A stretch of DNA of 64,000 nucleotides. Source: Manis javanica (Eukaryota; Chordata; Mammalia; Pholidota; Manidae). Below the pieces are notes generated by a model that searched no databases, had not been told where the DNA came from, and was given only the letters and a program-made list of their open reading frames with translations. Numbering within the stretch: position 1 is the first letter of the stretch; each line of letters opens with the position of its first letter. Location: the NCBI RefSeq assembly GCF_040802235.1, contig NC_133172.1, forward strand, positions 31,825,738-31,889,737, in the 5' to 3' direction. This document shows, piece by piece, positions 11,601-23,575 of the stretch. A program made the translations under genes and the position numbers.

Positions 11601-14600
11601 AAGAGTGATGTAGCTGAGTCTTTTAAGGCTATGCAGGAGTTAGCGAGGTGGAGAGGAGAGAGATACAGCAGCATATGTGTGTAGGTAAGTCAGGAGATGA
11701 GTAGACAGGCCCAGGTTATGAATGGCAGAGTTTGCCCAACCCTCTTAAGGAAGCTTTTTAACAGGGAAGGTAACTAGGTCATGATTGACTTATATTTTCT
11801 TTTTTCTTTTGCTTTCATTAATGTACAATTACATGAGCAACATTATGGTTACTAGACTCCCCCCATTATCAAGTCCCCACCAAATACCTACCCCATTACA
11901 GTCAATGTCCATCAGCGTACTAAGATGCTATAGAATCACTACTTGTCTTCTGTGTGCTATACTGCCTTCCCTGTGTTTCTCCCCCACCCCATGTTATATG
12001 TGCTAATCGTAATGTCCCTTTTTCCCTCTTATCCCTCCCATCCCACCTGTCCTCCCCAGTCCCTTTCCCTTTGGTAACTGTTAGTCCATTCTTGGGTTCT
12101 GTGCGGCTGCTGCTGTTTTGATCCTTCAGTTTTTTCTTCGTTCTTATACTCCACAAATGAGTAAAATCATGTGATACTTGTATTTCTCCGCCTGCCTTAT
12201 TTCACTAAGCATAATAAATACCCTCTAGCTCCATCCATGTTGCAAATGGTAGGATTTGTTCTCTTCTTACGGCTGATTAATATTCCATTGTGTACATGTA
12301 CCATATCTTCTTTATCCATTCATCTACTGGACACTTAGGTTGCTTCCACTTCTTGGCTATTGTAAATAGTGCTGCAATAAACACAGAGGTGCATATGTCT
12401 TTTTCAAACTGGGCTGCTAGATTCTTGGGTTAAATTCCTAGGAGTGGAATTCCTGAGTCAAATGGGATTTCTGAGTTTTTAGAGGAACCTCCATACTGCT
12501 TTCCACAATGGTTGAACTAATTTACATTCCCACCAGCAGTGTAGGAGGGTTCCCCTTTCTCTACAACCTCGCCAACGTTTGTTGTTGTTTGTCTTTTGGA
12601 TGTTGACCATCTTTACTGGTGTGAGGTGATACCTCACTGTGGTTTTAATTTGCATATTTCTCTGATGATTAGTGATGTGGAGCATCTTTTCATGTGTCTG
12701 TTGGCCATCTGAATTTCTTCTTTGCAGAAGTGTCTGTTCAGCCCTTCTGCCCGTTTTTTAATTGGCTTATTTGCTTTTTGTTTGTTGAGTTGCGTGAGCT
12801 CTTTATGTAATTTGGATGTCAACCCCTTATGGGATCTGTCATTTATGAATATATTCTCCCATACTATAGGATGCCTTTTTGTTGTACTGATGGTGTCCTT
12901 TGCTGTACAGAAGCTTTTTAGCATGATGTAGTCCCACTTGTTCATTTTTGCTTTTGTTTCCCTTGCCCAGGGAGATATGCTCATGAAAAGTTGCTCATGT
13001 TTATATTCAAGAGTGTTGCCTATGTTTTCTTCTAAGAGTTTAATGGTTTCATGACTTACATTCATGTCTTTGATCCACTTTGAGTTTACTTTTGTGTATG
13101 GGGTTAGACAATAATCCAGTTTCATTCTCTGACATATAGCTGTCCAGTTTTGCCAACACCAGCAATTGAAGAGACTGTCATTTCCCCATTGTATATCCAT
13201 GGCTCCTTTATCATTTATTAATGGACCATACATGCTTGGGTTAATATCTGGACTCTCTGTTCTGTTCCACTGGTCTGTGGGTCTGTTCTTGTGCCAGTAC
13301 CAAATTGTCTTGATTACTAATGGCTTTGTAGTAGAGCTTGAAGTAGGGGGGCGTAATTCCCCCTGCTTTATTCTTCCTTCTCAGGGTTACTTTGGCTATT
13401 CAGGGTCTTTTGTGGTTCCATATGAATTTTAGAACTATTTGTTCCAGTTCGTTGAAGAATGCTGTTGGTGTTTTGATAGTGATTGCACTGAATCTGTAGA
13501 TTGCTTTAGGCAGCATGGCCATTTTGACAATATTAATTCTTCCTAACCATGAGCAGAGGATATGTTTCTGTTTATTGGTATCTTTAATTTCTCTCATGAG
13601 TGTCTTGTAGATTTCAGAGCATAGGTCTTTCACTTCCTTGGTTAAGTTTATTCCTAGGTATTTTATTCTTTTTGACGCAATCATGAATGGAGTTGTTTTC
13701 TTGATTTCTCTTTCTGCTAGTTCATCGTTAGTGTATAGGAATGCAACAGATTTCTCTGTATCAATTTTGTATCCTGCAACTTTGCTGAATTCAGATATTA
13801 GATCTAGTAATTTGGAGTGGAGTGGGGTTTTTTATGTACAATATCATGTCATCTACAAGCAGGGACAGTTTGACCTCTTCCTTACCAATCTGGATGCCTT
13901 TTTTTTCTTTGTGTTGTCTGATTGCTGTGGCTGTGACCTCCAGAACTATGTTGAATAGAAGTGGGGAGAGTGGGCATCCTTGTCTTGTTCCCGCTCTTAG
14001 GTGAAAAGCTTTCAGCTTCTCACTGTGAAGTACGATGTTGCCTGTGGGTTTGTCATATATGGCTTTTATTATGTTGAGGTACTTGCCCTCTACACCCATT
14101 TTGTTGAGAGTTTTTATCATGAATGGATGTTGAATTTTGTCAAATGCTTTTTCAGCATCTATGGAGATAATTATGTGGTTTTTCTTTTTATTGATATAGT
14201 GGATGATGTTGATGGATTTCGAATGTTGTACTGTCCTTGCATCCCTGGGATGAATCCTACTTGATCATGATGGATGATCTTTTTATATATTTTAAAATTC
14301 GGTTTGCTAATATTTTGTTGAGTATTTCTGCATCTATGTTCATCAGGGATATTGGTCTGTAATTTTCTTTTTTTGTGGTGTCTTTGCCTGGTTTTGGTAT
14401 TAGAGTGATGTTGGCCTTGCAGAATGAGTTTTGGAGTGTTCCCTCCTCTTCTACTTTTTGAAAAACTTTAGGGAAGTCAGTATTAGGTCTTCACTAAATG
14501 TTTGATAAAATTCAGCAGTGAAACCATCTGGTCTAGGTGTTTTGTTCTTAGGTAGTTTTTTGATTACCAGTTCAATTTCATTGCTGGTAATTGGTCTATT

Positions 14601-17600
14601 CAGATTTTCTGTTTCCTCCTGGGTCAGCCTTGGAAGGTTGTATTTTTCTAGAAAGTTGTTCATTTCTTCTAGGTTACCTAGTTTGTTAGCATATAATTTT
14701 TCATAGTATTCTCTAATAATTCTTTGTATTTCTGTGGTGTCTGTAGTGATTTTTCCTTTCTCATTTCTGATTCTGTTTATGTGTGTAGACTCTCTTTTTT
14801 TCTCAGTAAGTCTGGCTAGGTGTTTATCTATTTTGTATTTTTTCCTCAAAGAACCAGCTCTTGCTTTCATTGATTCTTTCTATTGTTTTATTCTTCTCAA
14901 TTTTATTTATTTCTGCTCTGATCTTTATTATGTCCCTCCTCCTGACTTTGGGCCTCATTTGTTCTTCTTTTTCTAGTTTTGTTAATTGTGAGTATAGACT
15001 GTTCATATGGGATTGTTGTTCTTTCCTGAGGTAGGCCTATATTGCAATATACTTTCCTCTTAGCACGTCCTTCGCTGTGTCCCACAGATTTTGAGGTTTT
15101 AAATTATTATTGTCATTTGTCTCTATATATTGTTTGATCTGTTTTTATTTGGTCATTGATCCATCGATTATTTAGGAGCAAGCTATTAAGCCTCCATGTG
15201 TTTGTAGGCTTTTTCATTTTCTTTGAGTAATTTATATCTAGTTTCATACCTTTGTGATCTGAGAAGCTGGTTGGTATAATTTCAGTCTTTTTGAATTTAC
15301 TGAGTCTCTTACTGTGGCCTAGTATATGATCTATTCTTGAAAATGTTCCATCTGCACTTGAGAAGAATGTATGCTGTTGCTTTTGGATGAAGTGTTCTGT
15401 AGATGTCCGTTAGGTCCATCTGTTCTAATACGTTGTTCAGTGCCTCTGTCTCTTTACTTATTTTCTGTCTAGTTGATCTGTCCTTTGGAGTGAGTGGTGT
15501 GTTGAAGTCTCCTAAAATGAATGCATTGCATTCTATTTCCCCCTTTAGTTCTGTTAGTATTTGTTCCACATAAGTAGGTGATCCTGTGTTGTGCACGTAG
15601 ATATTTATAATAGTTATATCCTCCTATTGGACTGACCCCTTTATCATTATGTAATGTCCTTGTTTGTCTCTTGTTACTTTGTTTGTTTTGAAGTCTGTTT
15701 TGTCTGATACAAGTACTGCAACTCCTGCTTTTTTCTCCCTATTAGTTTCATGAAATACCCTTTTCCATCCCTTTACTTTCAGTCTGTGTATGTCTTTGGG
15801 TTTGAAGTGAGTCTCTTGTAGGCAGTATATAGATGGGTCTTGTTTTTTAATCCATTAAATGACTCTGTGTCTTTTGATTGGTGCATTCAGACCATTTACA
15901 TTTAGGGTGATTATCAATAGTACTTTAGATTTGTGGTTACCAAAGGTTCAAGGGTAATTCCCTTACTATCTAACAGTCTAATTTAACTCACTTCTTTTGC
16001 TATTACAAACACAACCTAAAGGCTCTTCTTTTTTCCCCTCCTTTTTCTTCTTCCTTCATTCTTTATATGTTAGGTATCATATTCTGTACTCTTTGTCTAT
16101 CCCTTGATTGACTTTGGGAGTAGTTGGTTTGATTTTGCATCTGCTTAGTAATTAATTGTTCTACTTTGCTGTGTTTTATTTCCCCTGGTTACCCTTAGGA
16201 ATACTTCCATCTATAGCAGTCCCTCCAAAATGCACTGTAGAGGTGGTTTGTGGGAGATAAATTCTCAGCTTTTGCTTATCTGAAAATTGTTTAATCCCTC
16301 CTTCAAATTTAAATGGTAACCTTGCCAGGTAGAGTATTTTTGATTCGAGGCCCTTCTGCTTCATTGCATTAAATATATCATGCCACTCCCTTCTGGCCTG
16401 TAAGGTTTCTGTGGAGAAATGTGATGATAGCCTGATGGGTTTTCCTTGGTATGTAATCTTTTTTCTCTCTCTAGCTGCTTTTAAAAGTCTGTCTTTATCC
16501 TTGATCTTTGCCATTTTAATTATTATATGTCTTGATGTTGTCTTCCTTGGGTCCCCTTGTGTTGGGAGATCCGTGCACCACCATGGCTTGAGAGACTATC
16601 TCCTCCAGATTGGGGAAGTTTTCAGCAATTCCCTCCTCAATGACACTTTCTATGCCTTTTACTCTCTCTTCTCCTGGTACTCCTATAATGTGGATATTGT
16701 TCCATTTGCATTGGTCAGACAGTTCTCTCAATATTTTTTCATTCTTAGAGATCCTTTTTTCTCTCTGTGCATCAGCTTCTTTGTATTCATCTTCTCTAAT
16801 TTCTATTCCATTTACCATCTCTTCTACATCTAATCTGCTTTTAAATCCCTCCATTGTATGTTTCATTTCAGATATCGAATTTGTTAATGATTGAATCTCC
16901 GTCTTAAATTCGTCCCTGAGTTCTTGAATATTTTTCAGTATCTCCATGAGCGTGTTTATGATTTTTATTTTGAACTCTCTTTCAGGAAGATTGGTGAGTT
17001 CAGTTTCATTTGGCCCTTTTTCTGGGGTTTGTGCTGCCCTCTAGTGCCCAGAAGGTCTAGTCTCTGGAACTGCTCAGCCCCTAGAGTGAGGTTGGGGGTC
17101 GTAGGGGAACATCGCTGGTCCCTGGGGGGAGGAAAGATCTGTTTCCTGATTCCTGGTTGCAGTGCTGGGCCAAGCACACAGGTGTAAGCCTCTGTGCTTT
17201 GCGTCTCTAGCTGTTGTAGGCAAGGCCTGTGCAATGACTGTCGGTTTGTGAGCACGTGCCAGCAGGCCAGGAGGAAAGCGCAGCAAGCTGCATGTCACAG
17301 TGGGGGGCCTCAGAGCTGAGTAGCCAGCCAGGGGAATGAAGGTCCTCAGAGTTCCCAACCTGCTGGGCAGAATGCTGCCAGACAACCTTGTCCACCTATC
17401 CCTTCTCCCACGTAGCAAGCTCTGTGCAAACTCTGCCCCTTCACCAGCCCTCTCACTGCTAGGAAGCCTCTCAGACAGCCTGCCTTTCCTTTGTCCCAGA
17501 GCGGCAGGATGCGGATTCCTATCCTCCACAAATGGCTGGAATCTCGGTCTCAAGCACTCTGCCTGTCCCAGCTCCCCAACCCCACCAACCTCCAGAGCAC

Positions 17601-20600
17601 CACACAATGTAGGTTTATGTTCCAAAGCAGACCTCCAGGGCTGGGTGTTCAGCAGTTCTAGGCTTCCACCCGCTCCGTGCTCTGTTTTTGTTTCTCCTGC
17701 CGGTGAGCTGGAGTTGGGGAAGGGCTCGGGTCCTGTCAGATCGAGGCTTTGGTATGTTACCCTGTTTCTTGAGGTCTGCTCTGTTTGTGAGGTCTGTAAG
17801 CAGTCTGGTGCAGCCTTCTTTCCTGTTGCTGTTTTAGGGCTAGTTGTATTAACTATATTTTCAGACTATATGTGGTTTGGGGAAGAATTCTCTGTCTCAC
17901 GTCTCCCATCCCCATCTTGAATAATCCCCCTTCTCGACTTAACATTTTCATTGAGATAAAAGGCCTCTTTGTTCATTCAACAATATTTATTGAGCACCTA
18001 TCTTTCCCAAGTGCTGTTTCAGTTCATGGGAGACCAGCAGTGTGCAACAGTGTCACTGCTCTCATGGGACTTACGGTCTTACGCTTTTTAAATTACTTCT
18101 CACTAGGAAGGGTTCACTAAATGCTTTTGGTGGTATGGTTTTTTGATAATAGGAATAAATTTGTAATAGTATAAGTATTTAAAATGAATGGAGAGAATAT
18201 TGCTATGTGTCTTGCTCTATTGATATAAAACATTATGGCAAAGCAATATGGAGAACTAGGATTATTGGAAGTTTTGACATTGTCATATTTCAGATCATTC
18301 AAATGTCACATATGCATAAGTGGGAAAGTAGGAATCAGTATTGCTTTAAAATTTTTAACATCTTTATATTTCAAACTCTTTTTAGGTGTCCTTCTTCACA
18401 TCACTGTGGAATCATCCGTTTTTCACTATTAGCTGTATCACTCTAATAGGTTTGTTCTTTGCTGGAATACACAAGAGAGTAGTTGCACCATCAATGTATC
18501 CTTCACCACAAATTGAGTTTGGTTCTCTGAACTAAATTAAAGCACCTTCTCAATTATCTAAGTCTTTTTAAAAGCTTACTCTTGAAATAAATTTTCCTTT
18601 GACCACATTTATTCAGTATAGCTGCTCGATGTCGAACTGTATTAGCAGAGTACAACATGTCTTGTGATGATGTAAGTATATTTATTAGAAAATTGTAGAC
18701 TTATGTGAGAGGATTGTAATGTTTTGGCATCGGTAAAACATACATTTTACTAACAAATTTCCTCCATGGAATTAATAGAGGGAATATTCCTTACAGCACC
18801 GATTCTAAGATACATTTTTTTTTTTTTTTTACATTTTATCATCTCTGAAATTGAGATGCTTCTAATAATCATTAGTGTCCTGCAATTAAATAAGTAGAGT
18901 TGATAGTTTAATCTTTCTTAATAACATAAAAGTATGATTCATCTTATAATTGAAACCATCATAGAGTTAATGAAATACAGTGGGCTTTGTTTGCCAAAAA
19001 TAGCTCAGTGGGTGTTGGTTTTATAAACTATTATGTATCAAATGGTATTCTGTATGTAGGATCTTAAATAGAGTCATAGATTAATTGATGGACTATAGAC
19101 ATATGAATTTACTGTGTTTTTAAAAGTTGATCATGTGTCATCATAACTACCTCACAATTTTGATTGCTTATTTTATTAATAAAGGTGTGTTTACCTTCAA
19201 TTTTAAAAACTATTAAACAAATAATACCTAACCCAATATAGAAAATTAGAATATGAAAGAAAAAAAGGGTAGTAGGGCAGGAAAACACCTGGATTGATGG
19301 AAGAGAATAAAGACTAAATACTTCGATCTTGTTTTTTTTAGAGGATAAGATAGTATTTCAAGTCAAAAAGGATGAAATACATTATTGAATAGTGTTAAGG
19401 CAATTGGCTCTTCATTTGGGGGAAAAAATGAATTTAGATCTTGCCTCATATCATTAAAAAAACAAAATTCCAGATAAAGTCTTAAATATGTTTTAAAATA
19501 TACACACATCCCACCAGGAAATCATTAGAAGAAAGTATAGATGAATATGTTTATTACCTTGGATAGGAAAACACCTTGATAGACAGAACAAATGCCATAA
19601 TGGGAGAAGTTGAATGCATATAATTGTAGCAACGTTTAAAAATTTTGTATAGCAGAAGGCAAGAAATTAAGTAGTGATTAGAACAAAGTATTTGTAAGGT
19701 ATCTGATAGATGGAGGATAGTATCCAGAATGTGTGAAGACCTATTAAGAAATCCAAAGATTAAGAATGAGAAAACTAAGTCATATCATAGAAGTGGAAAT
19801 ACAGATGTTCAATAAACTTGTAGAAAGACTGAACAGCTGCATTTATAAATTGGGAAAGACAAAGTAAAACTGAGTTTCCATTTATATAACCTGTCAGACT
19901 GGCAAAAATTAAGTACTTTGGTAACTCCAGTACTGTGGTAAAGTGGATGCACCCACACACTGTGTGTTGGGAACATCGGTACAGCCATTTTGGAAGGCAG
20001 TTTTCTCGTCATTCATACAAATGTGAAATGTGTGGGCCTTATGACTTAACCATTCTGCTTCTTTCTACTCTGGGTAGAGGGCCATCATACACACACACAA
20101 GGAGGCAAGTACAGGACTGTTCATTGCAATATCCTTTGTGTAGTGAAAAAATGGAAGCAATTGTTAAGTTTCTCAGCAGGGGAGTGGTAAGAGACTGGTG
20201 GAGCTACATCATAGAAAACCAAAAGTAAACCTAAAAATATAGACATGGAGGGATCTCTATAGTATAATGTTAGGTACAAAAAGTAAATTATCAAAATGCT
20301 GAATTTGGTACCTTTTTTTTTAAAGTTTTAATTACAAAAATTTTCAAACATAGAGCAGTATAATGAACTCCAATGTACCCATCAGCCAATATCATATCCA
20401 GCTAATGGCCATTCTTACTTCATGTGTACCCCTGCCCACTTTACCCTCATTGGATTGCTTTGAAACAATTCCCAAGGTACATGTTTTACATTAGAAACAC
20501 TAAATTTTTATTATTTATATATGTGAATATAAATCCATAGAAAACAGTCTGGAAGAATTCCTGCTAAAACTGGTTTCTTCTGTAAGAGGGTTAGAATGGA

Positions 20601-22258
20601 AAGGATGACAGCGTATCTGTTAAATTGTTTATAGTGAGGTTACATTAATGCCTTACTCATTTTAAATAGATTAAAAGTATGGGTAAACAAATAGCAGTAT
20701 AATCATGCAGTAGAATACTGTATATTTTATATTGTAACAGCAATATAAGAAAGTACAAACTACTTAAGCGTTGTAACATGGATGAATCTCAGAAACACAT
20801 TGAGTGAAAGAAGTGGATGCAAGAGAACACACGTATGATCCCATTTATTTAAAGATCAGAGACAGGCAGAATTATCTGGTAGGCAGTATGGCGTTGTAGG
20901 GAGAGGGAACACCATTGACTGGAGAGAGGCATAGAGGAACTTTCTGAGGGGTGGTGATGTTATATAGCTTCATCCACATAACTTTCTGGGTGGTGGCTAC
21001 ATGGGTGTATATATTTGTCAAAACTGAAAACTACATAAGATTTGAGCATTCTGCTCTATGTAAATTACACCTCATGAAGCAATGGGAAAATGAGTTTCTA
21101 CTAAGATACAAGGGATTACCAAAAATTAAGGGAAAGTGTGAATCAGGAGGCAGCCAGAGTCCTGACAGTTTTGACCTGAGGATAATAAAATATGTTAATT
21201 ATAGCCACCTATAATCATACCAGCCAAACATAACCACATTTTATATTTTGTGTATACTCTAACTTGCTTTTCATAAAAAGATGATGTTAGGGATTTTTCA
21301 AACCTGCTTCTTTGACCCAGTGTAAGGATTTAAAAGCCACCATTTATTGGACGTTTAAGTCCTGGGCTTATTCTTTTCATCTGCATTATCTCTATTAAGG
21401 TCTTCCATTTTGTCTAACTACGTATCGTCCCATTTTATGAATGCATCATAATTTAATCCCTTACTAGACAGACACTTCCAACTTTCCATATTATATATGT
21501 GTGTGTTTTCCACCAGCACTTAAGCTCCATGAGTTCATTACTGGATCCCTAGCATTTCATTCAAAGCCTGGTACATGTTGGCATTCAGTAACTGTTGAAT
21601 GAAAGAATGACACTTATTTGTACATCTTTACACTCGTATCTAGTTTTCTTCAGATAAATTCCCAAAAATGGAATTGTGTGGATTATGTGGTATTATTTTT
21701 TATATATATATATGAATATGACAGTTGACCCTACCCTACAGAAGAATTGTGTTCACTTACGCTGAATGAACACCAGCAGTGTACACATATGTATTACTGC
21801 AATCATTGGTTTTTAACTAGAAGAAATTAAAAATTAAATGTTGAGAAAGGAGAAATGTTTTTGCTCAAGTACATGGTTTAATTATGTTCTATAGACTTTG
21901 TTTGGTAAGGATCATAAGTCAGTCTGTACAAGTTGGAATTCTGTTTTATCCAGGGGCTTGATTGGCTGATTTTTAGGTGGCCAGTAGACGGAATTCATTA
22001 AGTAAAGGTTGCATGTGTGTTCTTTAAAATACAGATTTTAGAAGAAGTCTCCACACAAAGCTTGTAAAATGTAACTATATTAATTGCTTAGTAATTGACT
22101 AAATTTAGAGGTATTTTGATACCCTTTAAATGTCCACTAAAGTTTATCGGTAAGTGGTGTGGTTTTAATAGAACTGTGTATTAAAATGGGTTTTTGGGTT
22201 TTTTTTGTTTTTACAGACAGGAAAACTAATTTTGAAACCTAGGCCTCATGTTCAATGA
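5641..22258 (+). CDS. CNEP1R1: CNEP1R1, nuclear envelope phosphatase regulatory subunit 1 (gene span, six coding exons)
   Basis: Six exons join in frame to a 125-residue protein, the same length as the human protein. CNEP1R1 (TMEM188) is the animal counterpart of yeast Spo7. It binds and stabilises CTDNEP1 (Dullard), and the pair dephosphorylates lipin at the nuclear envelope and ER, controlling diacylglycerol/triglyceride synthesis and nuclear membrane growth. Visible features are an N-terminal cytosolic segment starting [17 protein letters not shown], a first membrane segment at about residues 33-53 ([19 protein letters not shown]), a second at about 68-90 ([18 protein letters not shown]), and a polar tail ending KPRPHVQ. 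Introns are all GT-AG. Intron 3 is about 9.1 kb because it took in an antisense L1. HEATR3 follows on the same strand about 12 kb downstream of the 3' UTR. The protein reads intact, so the gene is very likely functional. Confidence 0.97.
6741..6812 (+). CDS. CNEP1R1: CNEP1R1 coding exon 2
   Basis: The acceptor ttacctag precedes 6741 and the donor gtaagt begins at 6813. It codes for [20 protein letters not shown] and on to GRWR, the cytosolic segment before the first membrane helix. Confidence 0.95.
7060..7600 (-). other. Intronic stretch with 3'-UTR-like minus strand
   Basis: Read on the minus strand, this stretch is AT-rich, lacks repeats I know, and ends with aataaaaaaattaaagt-like text near 7110 and an A-rich end at about 7060-7080. 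That would fit a retroposed 3' UTR piece. No protein-coding part is seen and no source gene is recognised, so it may simply be intron. Confidence 0.2.
7885..8275 (+). mobile_element. L1 3' end (sense)
   Basis: Typical L1 3'-UTR text runs from tggaatctaaaaaaacaaaa through ccatgcaggagggattgg to tgtatacttgaaaccaatat, and ends in an A-rich tail (aataaaaaaataag). It is heavily 5'-truncated, with no ORF left. Confidence 0.8.
8290..11040. other. CNEP1R1 introns 2/3, no recognised element outside exon 3
   Basis: This is AT-rich, mostly unique-looking intron sequence around exon 3 (9188-9261). A short 10-bp-period tandem (ttggatgcag) lies at 10865-10891. The two opposing ORFs at 10733-10978 show no protein family features. 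Confidence 0.5.
9188..9261 (+). CDS. CNEP1R1: CNEP1R1 coding exon 3
   Basis: The acceptor tttcatcag precedes it and the donor gtagaa begins at 9262. It codes for the first membrane helix ([19 protein letters not shown]) and the loop DPETQK. Confidence 0.95.
11050..11545 (+). repeat. Ancient L2-like repeat
   Basis: Phrases such as ctcatccttctgggagcttcttcc and the later cctccctgaatgtcctatgcc followed by aaatctcagtaactacaaaacc parallel old L2-class consensus text with strong decay. Confidence 0.45.
11580..11780 (-). repeat. Ancient L2-like repeat after a T-run
   Basis: A run of T at about 11569-11585 is followed by text (gacaggcccaggttatgaatg, taaggaagctttttaacagg) of the same ancient family seen near 34100 and 36700. 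Confidence 0.4.
12140..15930 (-). pseudogene. L1 ORF2 remnant (endonuclease / reverse transcriptase)
   Basis: Minus-strand pieces align in order with L1 ORF2. The endonuclease N-terminus begins near 15930 ([17 protein letters not shown], then YCLQETHF). The reverse transcriptase part lies at about 14870-13791 ([39 protein letters not shown]; the catalytic pair reads LLVDDMILY, where YADD/FADD-type is usual). The C-terminal part is at 13684-12479, including [11 protein letters not shown] and [18 protein letters not shown]. Numerous frameshifts and stops separate the pieces. Confidence 0.9.
16176..16947 (-). pseudogene. L1 ORF1 remnant, one frameshift
   Basis: Two minus-strand frames, 16947-16516 (143 aa) and 16514-16176 (112 aa), together make nearly all of ORF1p, the RNA-binding trimer protein of L1. 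The first has the coiled-coil ([18 protein letters not shown]...) and the RRM start ([12 protein letters not shown]). The second has the C-terminal domain ([20 protein letters not shown], then [20 protein letters not shown]). They are out of frame at about 16515-16518, in the region before [12 protein letters not shown], by what looks like a one-base indel. Confidence 0.9.
16970..17935 (-). promoter_or_regulatory. L1 5' UTR / internal promoter region
   Basis: This is a GC-rich block of about 960 bp at the 5' end of the antisense L1. L1 5' UTRs carry the element's own promoter. Open frames on both strands here (plus 17336-17920, minus 17625-17074) follow from high GC and are not genes. Whether it still starts transcription is unknown. 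Confidence 0.6.
17965..18080 (-). repeat. L2-type repeat
   Basis: It shows the reverse L2 end pattern ttcattcaacaatatttattgagcacct, then tgctgtttcagttcatggg and tctcatgggacttacggtct. Confidence 0.7.
18386..18495 (+). CDS. CNEP1R1: CNEP1R1 coding exon 4
   Basis: The acceptor ctttttag precedes 18386 and the donor gtatcc begins at 18496. It codes for [13 protein letters not shown], the second membrane helix, and HKRVVAPS. Confidence 0.95.
18617..18671 (+). CDS. CNEP1R1: CNEP1R1 coding exon 5
   Basis: The acceptor ttattcag precedes 18617 and the donor gtaagt begins at 18672. It codes for [18 protein letters not shown]. Confidence 0.95.
18680..19225. other. CNEP1R1 intron 5, AT-rich, no recognised element
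   Basis: Apart from a T-run at about 18815-18832 I recognise nothing. Confidence 0.45.
19230..20300 (+). mobile_element. Old L1M/HAL1-type ORF2 3' part (sense)
   Basis: Decayed text parallels L1 ORF2 C-terminal DNA: cctgtcagactggcaaaaatta, acactgtgtgttgggaacatc, agccattttggaaggcag, and ggactgttcattgcaatatcc. No intact frame remains. Confidence 0.65.
20316..20500 (-). mobile_element. Old L1M 3' UTR fragment (antisense)
   Basis: The pattern agttttaattacaaaaattttcaaacat, followed by gtacccatcagccaatatca and ttggattgctttgaaacaattccc, is the antisense 3' UTR of old L1M families. It sits inside a sense-oriented L1M, so it is an insertion or a separate element. Confidence 0.6.
20680..21080 (+). 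mobile_element. Old L1M 3' end (sense)
   Basis: Text matches L1M 3' ends: aatctcagaaacacattgagtga, tctgggtggtggctacatgg, and ctatgtaaattacacctcatg. Confidence 0.7.
21500..21612 (+). repeat. L2 LINE 3' end
   Basis: The L2 end pattern is present: cttaagctccatgagttcat, gcctggtacatgttggcattc, and taactgttgaatgaaagaat. Confidence 0.7.
22217..22258 (+). CDS. CNEP1R1: CNEP1R1 coding exon 6 with stop
   Basis: The acceptor tttttacag precedes 22217. It codes for [13 protein letters not shown] and ends at TGA 22256-22258. Confidence 0.95.
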   Translation, partial: TGKLILKPRPHVQ

Positions 22259-23575
22259 CAATCTGCATTCATTGTTACGGGACCTAAAAGAGCCTTTCTT
22301 CAAAGAAATGATACAGCAAAAAGCCATAAAGGATTCCTTTTACAGTTGGATATGTGAAGGTCATAGCCACAACTGACAAGAATTGTGCAATATTTACCCA
22401 GATTGTCTTGATAATGGTGACTCGTGTTATCAGTGCTTCGGTACTTTTGATTATTTGTGTTTCAGTATTAGTGTCACTTTAGTACTTCAGCTTCTGCAGA
22501 GATCTTTGCAGTTGAAGTATGTATGTATGTTACTAAGTTAAACTTAGAAACAGAACCTCATCCAGTTTTTATAATGTATTTTTGCAGACTACTGTAAATA
22601 GCAAATCAATGCCAATGTTAAAGAGGAAAATGTTATGTGGACTTTATTCTCCTGCATCAGTATTTCCACAACATGTGCTTGCATCTCCACAGCTCTTTAC
22701 AACCAACTACTGTGTATAGCTGTGCCTTTCATTCCTGTGCTCCTCTCTTAACCATAGTGCAGGAGAAACATCAGATTGTGCTTAGACTGAGAAAAACTCA
22801 TCTCCATTATGTTGTAAGAGATTATAGATGTTTAGAGAAACCATTTTTGTTAAACCAGATAGTGAATTTCAGCCACTGTTGTGGTGATATTTTCCAGTCA
22901 TTGTTTTCATTTAATGCTAAATATACCTTATATTTTTTTAAATGATTTTAAGAACCCTCCAAAGGCTTCTGAATATACAAGTTTACTTGTAAAGTACGTA
23001 TTGTCTGGGAATTCGATAGTCATTGTTTTAGATAATTGGATTTTATGCTGTGTAGATATGTTGTTTTACTAGTATTGCACAGGTGTAACTGATCATCCAC
23101 TCCATCACAAAGATAACTTGGGAGCGGTGCCACAAACAAGTCTACAATTCTCACTGTTTAGAGAGTGTTATTGACATACTGTGTATGCATATCAGCCACA
23201 TGTACTATAATCGCCCTTAAAATTAAACTATTGGGATTGCTGTAAATATTTTAAAGAACTAGAGGTGCCTTTTACCTGTTTATTAGAAGATTTTGAAAAG
23301 GTTTAAATTATTTCATGAGCAATGTTTTAAATCTCATTTAACATAAAGCTGAAAATTCAATAACAGGATAAAAATTTTTTAACAAGCCTACCATTTAACT
23401 TAAATGTGTTCATGTTGGCATTCACATGTATAAAATTTTATTCTTCAAACTGTAGCAATAAACCCTCTGATCCTAAGAAGCCTTAAGAGGGTATTCTATA
23501 TATTCTGCATTGTTTTATTTTCTGTAAATTTTGTAGGTAAATACATGCATAAAAATAAATACTTTATATATAATT
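22259..23575 (+). other. CNEP1R1: CNEP1R1 3' UTR with poly(A) signals
   Basis: No repeat is evident directly after the stop, and the sequence is AT-rich, as is usual for a 3' UTR. Canonical aataaa signals occur at 23457-23462 and 23554-23559. The second is followed by T/GT-rich text (gattgggtttttttcttgg) and is the more likely end. The exact cleavage site is inferred. Confidence 0.6.

Larger units (their letters stand above)
11805..17935 (-). mobile_element. Near full-length L1, antisense in CNEP1R1 intron 3
   Basis: About 6.1 kb holds all L1 parts in reverse order: 3' UTR (11805-12140), ORF2 (about 12140-15930), an inter-ORF spacer of about 245 bp, ORF1 (16176-16947), and a GC-rich 5' UTR (about 16970-17935). 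Both ORFs are broken, so it cannot move by itself. The 3' end has no clean T-run on the plus strand, and target-site duplications are not obvious. Its similarity to the L1s at 51380 and 59430-64000 suggests one related group of lineage-specific L1s. Confidence 0.9.

Noticed and set aside
16411-16833. 140-codon plus-strand hydrophobic ORF
   Set aside because: It is the antisense shadow of L1 ORF1.
17336-17920. 194-codon plus-strand ORF and 183-codon minus-strand ORF (17625-17074)
   Set aside because: Both lie in the GC-rich 5' UTR of the antisense L1, overlap each other on opposite strands, and show no protein family features.
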